NCBI GenBank assembly: GCA_002914805.1
Contig: JXTB01000042.1
Span: 1,079,455 to 1,143,454 of the forward strand
Direction of reading: 5' to 3'
DNA length: 64,000 nt
Source of the DNA: Parasponia andersonii
Taxonomy: Eukaryota > Streptophyta > Magnoliopsida > Rosales > Cannabaceae
Both the position numbers and the translations under genes were made by a program. The number at the start of each line of letters is the position of its first letter. Within the stretch, counting starts at the first letter, position 1. The notes under the pieces are model-generated. The model saw only the letters and a program-made list of their open reading frames with translations, ran no database searches and was not told where the DNA came from. Positions 44,370-54,118 of this stretch are shown piece after piece.

Positions 44370-45055
44370 AGGAGGAATGCGATGGATGAAGAAGTCAAAA
44401 CCATATAGAAGAATGACACTTGGGAACTATCCACTCTTCCTAAAGGTCATAAAGCTATCGGTGTAAAATAGGTGTACAAGGTAAAGAAGAATGCCAATGG
44501 AGAGGTAGAAACACACAAAGCAAGGCTTGTCGCGAAAGGCTGTAGCCAAAGAGCTGGCATTGACTACGACAAGGTATTCGCTCTTGTTGCACGATTGGAA
44601 ACTATAAGACTAATTATTTCTCTTACTGCTCTAAACAAATGGAAGATTCATCAGATGGATGTAAAGTCTGCATTTATGAATGGAGTTCTTGAAGAAGAGG
44701 TCTATATCGAACAATCATTGGGTTATGAGATGAAAGGGTACAAAGATAAGGTTTTGAAGCTAAAGAACGCTCTTTACGGTCTAAAGCAAGCACCAAGAGC
44801 ATAGAATAGCCGAATTAACAAATATTTCCAAGAGAATGGATTCATTAAGTGCCCTTATGAATATGTTCTCTATGTTAAGACTAAAGATAGAGATATTCTG
44901 GTCGTATGCTTGTATGTGGATGATCTCATATTCATTGGAAGTAATCCAAGGATGTTTAACGAATTCAAGAGAATAATGACACATGAGTTTGAAATGACAG
45001 ACATCAGACTTATGGCGTACTACCTCGGCATAGAAATCAAGCAAAAGGAATAAGG
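44370..45055 (+). pseudogene. Copia-2 reverse transcriptase
   Basis: Reads NDTWELSTLPKGHKAIGVK, then TAG (44469-44471, Trp in Copia-1), VYKVKKNANGEVETHKARLV, GIDYDKVFALVARLETIRLI, HQMDVKSAFMNGVLEEEVYI, LYGLKQAPRA, TAG (44802-44804, Trp in Copia-1), and VVCLYVDDLIFIGSNPRMF with an intact YVDD box. Apart from the stops the domain is well preserved. Confidence 0.88.
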
Positions 45056-45107
45056 CATCTTTATTGCTCAAGAAAGCTATACAAAGGAGATCCTGAAGAA
45101 GTTTAAT

Positions 45108-45638
45108 ATGGATGATTGCAAGTCGATAAGTACACCAGTGGAGTGCGGAATAAAATTATTCAAAGACGATGAAGCAGAAAAGGTGGATCCAACACTCTTC
45201 AAGAGTCTTGTTGGACGCCTTCGGTGCTTGACATGTATAAGGCCTGATATTCTCTATGCAACTAGACTAGTAAGTCATTATATGGAATCTCTAACAACTA
45301 CTCACTTCAAAGCTGCAAAGAGAATTCTCCGTTATCTAAAAGGTACGATCAATCTTGGCTTGTATTATTCAGTTTCTAATGATTACAAACTCGTTGGTTA
45401 CAGTGATAGTTTTTGGGCTGGAGATACTGATAATCAAAAAATCACAACTGGTTTTGTGTTTTTCATGGGAGTAACTGCCTTCACCTGGGTATATAAGAAA
45501 CAACTGATTGTCACCCTTTCAACATGCAAAGCTGAGTACATAGCTGCTACATCATGTGTTAGTCATATAATCTGGCTAAGGAGGTTATTAAAAGAGTTAA
45601 ACATGCCTCAAAAGGAGCCAACAGAGATTTATCGATAA
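45108..45638 (+). CDS. Copia-2 RNase H domain (176 aa open frame)
   Basis: A continuous frame from MDDCKSISTPVECGIKLFKD through VGYSDSFWAGDTDNQKITTG, FTWVYKKQLIVTLSTCKAEY and IAATSCVSHIIWLRRLLKEL. This is the complete copia RNase H block with KxxV.LSTxxAEYIA. SDSDWAG reads SDSFWAG, so one acidic position is changed to Phe. It is part of the element polyprotein, not an independent gene. The last element-sense residues (TKPLKFEDFARLRNLLG-type) continue to about 45840 after a shift. Confidence 0.85.
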   Translation: MDDCKSISTPVECGIKLFKDDEAEKVDPTLFKSLVGRLRCLTCIRPDILYATRLVSHYMESLTTTHFKAAKRILRYLKGTINLGLYYSVSNDYKLVGYSDSFWAGDTDNQKITTGFVFFMGVTAFTWVYKKQLIVTLSTCKAEYIAATSCVSHIIWLRRLLKELNMPQKEPTEIYR

Positions 45639-45864
45639 TAAGTCCACAATAACTTTGGCTAAAAATCCAATCTTTCATGACCGAAGTAAGCATATCGACA
45701 CTCGCCATCATTACATAAGAGAATTTGTTGCAAACAAAGAAGTATAATTAGAATATGTGAGATCACATGATCAGATTGCTGATATTTTCACCAAGCCACT
45801 CAAGTTTGAAGACTTCGCAAGATTAAGAAACTTACTTGGTATTATAAAACAAGTTTAAGGGGGG

Positions 45865-46333
45865 TGTTGAAAATAAACTTGTTTAAGCCCATAAGAAGTG
45901 TTTTAAGCCCATCAACATAAGGCCCGATAAGTTGGAGTTAGCCGAAGTGCAAAGCTCATAAAAGAAAAAAGTCTAAGTCTAAATTAAAGAAGCTTTCCAC
46001 CTAAAATCTTCTAGTATTAGCTAGATATTAGCTTTTTATATGTGAATTATTTGATTACTTAGATTATTATTAGAAGTGTGTAGAAGAAAATATGTGTGGC
46101 TTAAGGATTTTTGTAATTGTTTATTTATGTGGTTCTCATTGTTTCTCATGTAGTATAAATACCCCTCCCCATTTGAGTTTTAAGCATCAAGTAAGAAGCA
46201 AAGCTTCTAAGAGTGAAGAGAAGAGAGAAAGAAGCATAGCTTCTAGTGAGTGAGTGAGCTTGAAGAGTAAAGTTGAGAATTTTCTTTTGTAAAATATTTG
46301 AGTGAATAATAAAGTTTGTTTTACTTTCCAACA
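45865..46333 (+). repeat. Copia-2 3' LTR
   Basis: 469 bases preceded by AAGGGGGG, the polypurine tract. It ends AACA before the CTCCT duplication. Confidence 0.92.
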
Positions 46334-46365
46334 CTCCTTTGCTTGATATTTGTGAGTATCGTCAG
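46334..46365 (+). pseudogene. Old copia element, piece 3
   Basis: A 32-base island encoding LLDICEYRQ that bridges Copia-2 and the composite insertion. It joins to 50291 (QLSKG..), the (Y/E)YRQLVGSLxYL start of copia RNase H. Confidence 0.75.
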
Positions 46366-48840
46366 AGACTACTTTAAAAATACTTTTAAAAGAGGGGTAG
46401 GATGAGTAAAGACGACAATTTTCAGCAAAAACATCGTCTTAAAAAACATAGGCGTCGACAATCATTTTTGAATCACAATAAATCACAAGTCTTCTAAAAT
46501 CGTAGTCTATTCCTTCATTTTTTTTTCATTTTCTTAAAAGGGCTCCTTAGCTGGAATTAAGTGAAATACATATTTCATTTTTAATACCCGTCATTTGTAC
46601 CCCTTGTCATTTAGGGCTCAAAACTAAGCCCCAAGTGCATTCATATTCCAGCCCCAATCTCACATTTTCTTACCATTTTTCACCACTTCACACAGTTTTC
46701 TGCCATGTTCCACAATTTAATTCCATTATTTTAGCTATTTTTCACATTGAACTTCAATTTTAGAGAGACTTTGGGCAGATTCGATTCGGTTGGGTTATTT
46801 TACTTATATAGGTAAGTTTGTTTTATGCAACAGCTTCTGCCCAGAATTATTATGGGTCGCATATGTTTTTAAATTGTGATTTTGCTGAATGTGTAAGTTA
46901 TTGAGGATTTTATACCTTGATTTTTGTTGGATTTGCCTTTAATCCGAGAGCTAGGTTTTGTGATATCAGGTAATATTTCTTCTAGTCTTTTAAGAAATGT
47001 GAACTATACTGTTATTTTATTGGGCTTGGTAATTTAAGGATTAGAATTTATGTATTTTTTTAGTTTAAATTGGTCAATCAAAGCTTATGCATATCAGTTG
47101 TTTGATAAAATACCTAGGAGAATGTTAATAGAGTGAAATCATTTTTTGGGTATATGTTTGATGCAAAGTAATGATACTTAAGTTATGAAAATATCATTAG
47201 AGTTATAAAACTTGATATGTGTATGTCAAAATCTAAAATCTAAACTTATAGGATAATGAAATCATAGTTCATGACTAAACTTTTAAAGCTAAAGTATATG
47301 AGATATTAGTTAATTTTGCAACCATTCCTCATAGGTTTGTAAATTATATAATCACTTGATTGTGTATGGTAATTTGAAACTTAAGTTTTATACATCTTTA
47401 TGAAAGAGCTTGGTCATTTCAAGTTTAAGTTTGTATAAGACATATTATGAATGCCATGTGTTTGACAAAATACCTAAGAGAATGTAAATAGAGTAAAATC
47501 AATATTTGGTATATATTTGAGGCAAATTAATGATACATATTTAAGAGAAGTATTATCAAGTAGTTTCCATTATTTTGCTATTTATTTGTAAATAATCATT
47601 CTCATATTAAATTTGGCAAATAAATATTGATTTTAGTGGAGAATTGGTTAGGCATATCTTTGTAATAAAAAGAAATATCATTTAAAATACAAATGATGCA
47701 TGTAGTTTAATATGTTTGATTAAGTGACGTATTATTAATAATAGAGTAAAATAATTGTTTTGGTATATATTTTTTGTATCTTTTTGATGAAGCTAACTTG
47801 GTATATGTTTATGGAGTAAAATAATTGTGTTAATATATGTTTTTTTTGTATTTGTTTCATTAGTCTTGGTCATTTGAAGTTTAAGTTTGAGGAAGATATG
47901 ATGTGCATACAATGTGTCTGATAAAATGCCAAGGAGAATATTAATACATTGGTTTAGAAACTATGATTATAAGAGTTTATTTTTTATCGTACTATATATA
48001 TTCCAAACTTTTGATTATATGAGAGAATAAGGGAGAAAACCATATTCTAAACTTTTGATTAAGTTCATAAAAAACTCCATTTAAGAGAAGTTGCAGTGAG
48101 TTCATTCTCCAAATTTGTTGATCACAAATCATGCTCACCCCTTTTTTTAAGTAAAAAAAATGCTCATTGACTTAAAGAACTTGTAAGTGAGTATTTTCTT
48201 TTAGAGATATTTAGTGTATTTTGCTTTCTTGAAAGCCCAACTCTAAAAGGCATACATTTAGGCTCCTGTAATTGAGAGTTGAACCAAAATAAGTAATATC
48301 ATTATTTCCTTAATGGATAATCGATATTTTTAACTTGTTATGATTAAGTACTTAATTAGTACCCATAATTAAGTTTAAATTTTTCGATGATTAGAATTAG
48401 AAATTATACTATGGATGTACTTCGAAAGATATTGTTGGGTTTATTATCATTTTATTTCAATCATGGAAGTTAGTAATCCGTGGAAAAAATTAAAATTGAG
48501 CAAACTAATTTTTTTTTTTAAACAATTATTATAGATTATGGTTTTTTAAGAAAACAGTGATCTATAATTGTTTAAAAGCATACTATAGATCACAGTTTAC
48601 TACAAAAACCGTGATCTATAGTTGTTGATATTTTAACGATAGACGATGAGTTTTAGCTGAAAACCATTGTCTATAACCTTGAAAATGTCATTTTTCCATC
48701 TAAATATTATCTTTATTGTGATGGTTATAACCTGTCGTCTTTCATACTAAAGAAAAGATGATATGGGCATAGACAATAGTTTTGGAGGCGTTGTCTGTAA
48801 CATTAGATCATGGTTTAAAATCGTCTTTCTTATGCTAAAA
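46366..48840. mobile_element. Hairpin-rich non-coding insertion, possible CACTA-type fragment
   Basis: No coding sequence. Both ends carry short inverted repeats of one theme: GACGACAATTTTCAGC / AAAACATCGTCTT near 46410-46440, and three adjacent hairpins at 48530-48700 built from ATAGATYA.GGTTTT...AAAAC.GTGATCTATA. Tandem subterminal hairpins with this AAAACCGTxxTCTATA pattern are common in plant CACTA transposons. No CACTA terminus is found. The central part has three diverged copies of TTTGAYAAAATRCC(A/T)A(A/G)GAGAAT at about 47100, 47460 and 47910. The whole 46366-50290 block is flanked by TCAG. Confidence 0.35.
48530..48700. repeat. Three adjacent 36-40 bp inverted repeats
   Basis: ATAGATTATGGTTTT pairs with AAAACAGTGATCTAT; TATAGATCACAGTTT with AAACCGTGATCTATA; ATAGACGATGAGTTTT with AAAACCATTGTCTAT. 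Each forms a stem of about 14-16 bp with a short loop, and the three are diverged versions of one unit. Confidence 0.75.
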
Positions 48841-50290
48841 TGCATATACGTGAAATAACTGCAAGTGCAGAAGTCGTAAACAAGTAATAAGATGATAAAT
48901 ATATAGTTGTGATTTTACGAGGAATTGTGTGTTAAATGATTGTTACATACTTGAATTATCGTGACCTAACTTTATCTAGATAAACAAACTAAATGAATTT
49001 CTAATTGAATTAATTCAAATAAAAATATAAATACAAAAATAAAATATAAAAACTCAATACATAAATATACTAAGGGATTGAATTCACTTAACTATCTGCT
49101 ATGTCTTTTGATTACCAATTGTATTCTAATAAATTATTGCTAGTTTATAAGCTAAGAACCTAATGGAATTTCTACTCTTTCTCTCGAGTGCTGAGTGAAA
49201 TTATTCCTAAATCTCGGTTTCAATATCTTTTTTCCGAGTGTAGAAATTAAGAATTCATTATGTTCAATGGTTCTTTGATCAAACTCTACAAGTCTTAGGT
49301 TATATTATCCTATGATTGCTTCTAAAATTCTTTTTCTCAAGTGTTAAATTCCAGAAACTAAATCATCCAACTAGTAGCTAATTAGTTGAGAAGCATTAAG
49401 CATGGTATAGTATAAATAAATTCAAGAATAATATCAAAAAACATATTGAAAATCAAGGCATAGAATCAAAGTTTAAGCTACATCATTCCTATGCATATTA
49501 CAATTAGTTCAACATAGGAGAATCCAATACTAATTTCAATAAAAATTTCATATATCTAAATATATTTAATAATAAAGTATAATACAAAATTCAAATCAAT
49601 TTAGGATGAAAAAGAGGAAAAGAAAACTCTATTGTGGAGATAGAACTTCAATCTTTAATCTCTTTAAGCCACTCTCTCAAGCATCCTTTGTAAAATTTTT
49701 GCTCTAAGCTCCTTTCTCTCTAAGATTTTTGAGCTCTTTTTGTTTTATTTCCTCTCTATCTCTCCACACTTTGAAATGGAGGCTTAAAGGGTATATTTAA
49801 GGAGTTTTAAGATGACCTAGACTAGATGAAATATCAACCATTCGATCAGATGGAATCAAGAATCGAGATTGACCCTAAAAACTCGTTAAGATGTATTTCA
49901 GGATGCTAGATAGTGTCACGACGCTTTCTAGCAAGCATCACGGTGCTCTAGCCTATGGAAGCCTGATTTTTAGTCAGTGTTGTGGCACTACTATTCAAGC
50001 ACTATGACATTCTTAGTTCTTGAATTCAACATAACAACTTTTCTTCCTCGGAGTGCCATTTCTTCGTTTTAGCTCCATTTTATTTGATTTTTATTGCATT
50101 ATGTTCATATCAGATTTAAATTTTATAAAAAATGGTTGAAATATCCATATTTGTCACCAATTTATCTTGATTTTCATTTAGTCGTAAGAAATATATAAAA
50201 ATAAAAACATATTGCACTACCAAAAATGCTTGAGATCTTACAATTATTTGAGTTGGATGATACTTGATTTGTGAGTGAATTAATCACTCA
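48841..50290 (-). mobile_element. Solo-LTR-like sequence
   Basis: Begins TGCATATACGTGAAATAACT and GCAAGTGCAGAAGTCG, and ends GAATTAATCACTCA. These ends resemble LTR borders of plant gypsy elements that carry the ACTGCAAGTGCA...AACAAGTAATAA start. About 1.45 kb, no coding sequence, and TATTTAAGGAGTTTT-type promoter-like sequence inside. Its own left flank (TAAAA) does not match the right flank, so it entered together with, or was rearranged with, the hairpin-rich block to its left. Assignment is tentative. Confidence 0.4.
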
Positions 50291-50702
50291 TCAGTTGTCT
50301 AAGGGGATATTTTGTATAAGTACATAATTGGCTCTCTTAAATATCTCTCACTCACTTATCCTGACATTGCATTCCCAATGAATAAAACTTGCACAATTCA
50401 TGCATAGTCTATCATAATGCCATTGGTCTGTAGCAAAGTGCCTACTTTGTTACCTTAACCACACAAATGTCCATTATCTCTCTACGCCTTCTTGAATGTC
50501 GATTGGGATGGAAACCTACACTATTGAATGCCAACTTCGGCTTATATTGTTTATCTTGATGGAAATGCCATTTTATGGTCGTCTCGAATGCAAAAGTCTG
50601 CAGCCTATTTATCTATTAAAGTTGAATATCAGGCTGTTAGCCTCCATCGCTACTTAATTTTCTTGGATAACTTCTCTTCTCCATGATTTCGGGGTCCATT
50701 TA
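50291..50702 (+). pseudogene. Old copia element, piece 4: RNase H
   Basis: Degenerate frames: QLSKG, LTLHSQ*IKLAQFMHSLS (family IAFxVNKLxQFMHxPT), HWSVAK, LxYLNHT, LILFILMEMPFYGRLECKSL and SIATYFSWITSLLHDFGVHL (family AEYRAxA...WLxxLLxDFGV). It ends at GGTCCATTTA where the AT-rich block enters, and continues at 51502 with HLTTPLIYYDNVG. Confidence 0.7.
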
Positions 50703-51501
50703 GTTGTTGTAGTGGAATGGTAATGGTAATAGTAATAATAATCAGAATGGAACGAAAAAGATTAGTAACGTAATTATGTTGTTTGGTTAAAATGATAGAA
50801 TCAGCAGCCGCATGGATATTCTTATATTTGGTTAACTATGAAAAGGAATGGAATTAGTTGTATAATGACAAAAGTACTCTTTATTTTAATTATTTTAAAT
50901 TATATTTAGCATTCAATTATTTCATTAAATTATTTTACATTTACCATTATTTTATCTTACTAAATTATTTTATTAATNTTTAACATTATTTTATTTCATT
51001 TTATTATTTCACTAATTTATTTAATTAATTAAATTATTATTTTATTAAATTATTTTGCATATAGAATTTTTTATTTTATATTATTTTATTAATTATTTTT
51101 ATCAATTAAATTATTATTTTATTTCATTTTATTAAATTATTTTTTGTTAATTAAATTATTATTTTATATTTAGTATTATTTTATTTTATTATATTATTTC
51201 ATTTAATTATTTTATTAATAATTTTTTAATTAAATTATTGTTTTATTAAATTTTTTTTATTTTATTATTTTATTTCATAATTTATTTTTTTATTAATTAA
51301 ATGGTTTAATTGAATAGTATTCCATTCCATTCTATCTTACTGCACCCAATCTTAGGTGGAAAAGAATTTCACCATATTTCATTTTAATGGAAAGACTTTT
51401 TTCGTTTTGATTTTCATACTAAACAATGAAATTTGATCATTTTAGAATTGTTTGTTTTCTATTCCATTCTATTACCCAAAACCAAACATGATCTCAGTAA
51501 A
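50703..51501. mobile_element. AT-rich MITE-like insertion in the old copia
   Basis: About 800 bases that interrupt the RNase H reading. The left end has GTAGTGGAATGGTAATGG. The right end, read on the other strand, has GGGTAATAGAATGGAATAG, an imperfect inverted repeat. The middle (50880-51300) is low-complexity TTATTTTATTAAATTA repeats with one ambiguous base (N at 50978). Flanks CATTTA and CATCTC resemble a decayed target duplication. Confidence 0.5.
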
Positions 51502-51769
51502 CATCTCACAACTCCGTTAATCTACTATGACAATGTCGGGTTGACTTATCAATGTGCCAACCTAATGTTCCACTCTCGTATGAAACATATCACCATTAGC
51601 TTTAATTTTTTCTGTGACAAAGTGGTTGCTCGCTAACTCAAAGTGTCTCACGTATCTCTACACATGATTAACTTGCAGATTTATGAACCAAACCTCTTCA
51701 CAAGCAACTACGTCTTCTTTTATGATCCAAGTTGGGTGTGTCCAATAGAGCACCATCTTTCCAGGGCAT
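51502..51769 (+). pseudogene. Old copia element, piece 5: end of RNase H
   Basis: Reads HLTTPLIYYDNVGLTYQCAN, LMFHSRMKHITISFNFFCDK and VVAR, then VSHVSLHMINLQIYEPNLFT. This matches the copia C-terminus (PPxIYCDNxGATYLxANPVFHSRxKHIxxDYHFVRxxV...VSTxxQLADxFTKPL). The pol frame would end just before the LTR at about 51770. Confidence 0.8.
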
Positions 51770-52118
51770 ATTAATATTGGAATTTTTATTTTAAATGCAA
51801 ATATTCTAGTTGTTGAAATCTGTAACTTATCTTTTGAAGTTAGCTTTTGTATTTTAATTTGTAACTTAGTATATCATAGCCTAGAATATCTCCTATGTAA
51901 ATATTCTAGTTGTTGAAATCTGTAACTTATCTTTCGAAGTTAGCCTTTTGTATTTTAATTTGTAACTTAGTTAGTATATCATAGCCTAGATATCTCCTAG
52001 AATATCTCTTTTACAAATTGTAAATAACTTTCCAATTCGTGTATATCAAGGCCATGTATCTATCAATGAAAATCAGGCCTTTCAAAATATTATATGTATC
52101 TTTTAATATTATCATACA
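51770..52118 (+). repeat. Old copia 3' LTR, with an internal 100-bp duplication
   Basis: Directly after the pol end and a GGGCA purine stretch, TATTAATATTGG (decayed TG start) begins an LTR-like sequence ending about ATCATACA. ATATTCTAGTTGTTGAAATC at 51801 recurs at 51901, giving a 100-bp tandem duplication. The right border is uncertain because the 5' LTR is missing. Confidence 0.5.
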
Positions 52119-52399
52119 AACTATGTCAACAAAGAGTATTGAAGAATATTATTAGATCCTCATTTCTCCATTTTATTTTCTAATAACCTCTCCCGGCTAT
52201 CATATCGTTTCTATCCCTTTCAGGTTATTTTCTAGTATTTCTTACGTTTTGTTTTATGAAATATGAATGTGGCTTTACTTTGTGATTTGCTTTTAAAGAA
52301 AAATTCGAAGCTTTGCTTTAGAGTTAGTTCACTGGGCTTTTTCAACTAGTAGAGTACGAAAAACAAAGATCAATCACATATACTAATAAATTTTCTATC
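52119..52399. other. AT-rich flank of the copia nest
   Basis: No gene seen apart from the GST relic that starts at about 52400. Confidence 0.4.
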
Positions 52400-52517
52400 C
52401 AAGTGGTCTTTGAAACCATTGACGAGGTGTGGAAAGAGAATCCCCCGCTACCTCAAGATCCTCGTGAAAGGGCTAATAATACGTACAAGCTCTTGGGCTA
52501 AATTGGCTGATGAAAAG
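52400..52517 (+). pseudogene. Relic of a tau-class glutathione S-transferase exon 1 end
   Basis: The frame QVVFETIDEVWKENPPLPQD and PRERAN, then after a one-base shift at about 52475 RTSSWAKLADEKV, matches the end of exon 1 of plant GSTU genes (YIDEVW..NPLLPxDPYERAxARFWAKxxDEK). GTACCAC follows at 52518, at the place where GSTU genes have their single intron. GSTU enzymes conjugate glutathione to electrophiles and herbicides. The upstream two thirds of exon 1 and all of exon 2 are absent. It is a fragment only, so similarity rests on about 38 residues. Confidence 0.6.
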
Positions 52518-54118
52518 GTACCACACTTTGCAACACTCTTTGGTCTCTTTTTCTTTTCCTTTTGTCTATCCTCCAGTGGCTGTTTCAATATCTTCTTCTT
52601 GTTTTTTTTTCCCTTTTTTTTTTCTGAAAAGAAATCGGTTTTTATATTAAAAGATTTATCACGTGAGGCAGTTGGCAGTAGTATATACACTATTTTTATG
52701 ATCAAATTCCATTGTTTAAGAGTTTGTTAATTAAATTTATTCTCTTGGATTATGTGGTACACTGTGGTAGCTTTTTTGTGTGATCTCATGATTAAGGGTG
52801 AACAAAAAATCAGTGAAACTGCAACAAAGCACCCACTGGCTAACCTGCACCAGGTGCCCCGAACCCACCACCAAACAAAACTGTGGATCTTGTGGTGGTT
52901 TGGGGTTACACATTTCTCAAATTGCAAATCACAAACTATCGATACCAACTAAAACAAATCGCTAAACCGCCTTCCAGTTGCAAATGTAACATACATTTTA
53001 AAATTTTGTAATATATGTGGAAGTTGAGATTTAATTTTAGGACTAGATAATTATTTTTTTTATATTTTATTATACCTTTGTGTCATAATCTTTATATATT
53101 CAAACATAGACTTTTAGAATTAAATATGTCTTACACTCTCGTCTAAGTGCGTTTACGTTTGAAGTATGTTAGTCTTCTAATGAAAGAATTACAGCCTTTA
53201 TTAATCTCAAATATCCTAAAATCTTAGAGATTACAAGATTTTAAAGTTTTAATTTTAAATAGAAAGCAATTCCCTTCCAAAAAAAATAAAAAGCAATCTT
53301 ATAATTTTTTAACATTATAATTTCCTCTCAACCTGCAATTTAATTGGACAGTTTTAAATTATGCTTCCCCGATGTTGCCATAAAAAGGACATGAAAAAAA
53401 ATGCTCAAATCACTATCGGTTGTCCAACATGCACGTGCACTCCTTTACTCATAGTTTTTTTATTTTTTTTTTAGACTTATAGCGAAATAACCATATTTTA
53501 ACTAAATGTTTATTTTTTAAATATTATATCAAAATAATCCGTATATTTTTATATATATCAAGTCTAAAATATGATGTACTCATGTATAAAAAATACATGT
53601 ACTCGATTATTTAACTAGAAAAACAAAAACAAATTGGCATTTATTAAAACAAAGCGTAAAAAGAGGCAACGTGCATGTAAGTGTCCTATATTCTTAGGAA
53701 TTAAGGCTTTATTTTTTTCACTTTTTTAATTTGTTCATTTTTTTTTAAGAAGATCTTATTTGTTTTAATCATTTTTTTTCTATATTCTATTTTCAAATCA
53801 ATTCAAATAGGTGTTTGTTTCAAGAATTCCAACTTTTTAAAAATATATATATAAATGGCTCATTTAAATAAGTATTTATTTTAATAATTATATTATTTTA
53901 TTCAAATGACCCATTCTACCTTTCAACAATTAGAGTAGACCTTTTGTTCTTGAAATCAAAATACATCTTCCCTCTTAATTATTTTTGAATGAATCCATTC
54001 ATGTCTCTTTCGAATTATAACAAATTCTATTCTATTGCTAGTTTAAATAACTCGCACACAAATTATTATTGCTCATTTCATTTCGTTAATATAAATGTGT
54101 ATGTTCGAATATACCTCA
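52518..54118. other. AT-rich non-coding DNA
   Basis: About 1.6 kb without a recognisable gene. A GC-richer patch at 52793-52990 has no coding similarity that I know. Frames at 52410-52730 beyond the GST relic are intron-like T-rich sequence. Confidence 0.45.

Larger units (their letters stand above)
40858..46333 (+). mobile_element. Copia-2: full-length Ty1/copia element in the old copia
   Basis: Flanked by CTCCT (40853-40857 and 46334-46338). LTRs are 466 and 469 bases (TGTTGAAAAT...TTTCCAACA) and similar to each other (about 95% by eye). Primer site at 41327-41338 and purine tract at about 45857-45864. The order gag, protease, integrase, RT, RNase H is complete on the + strand and collinear with Copia-1. 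Most inactivating changes are single transitions that create stops at Trp or Arg codons. Excising it restores the old copia reading NGSPLLDICEYRQ across 40857/46339. Confidence 0.94.
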
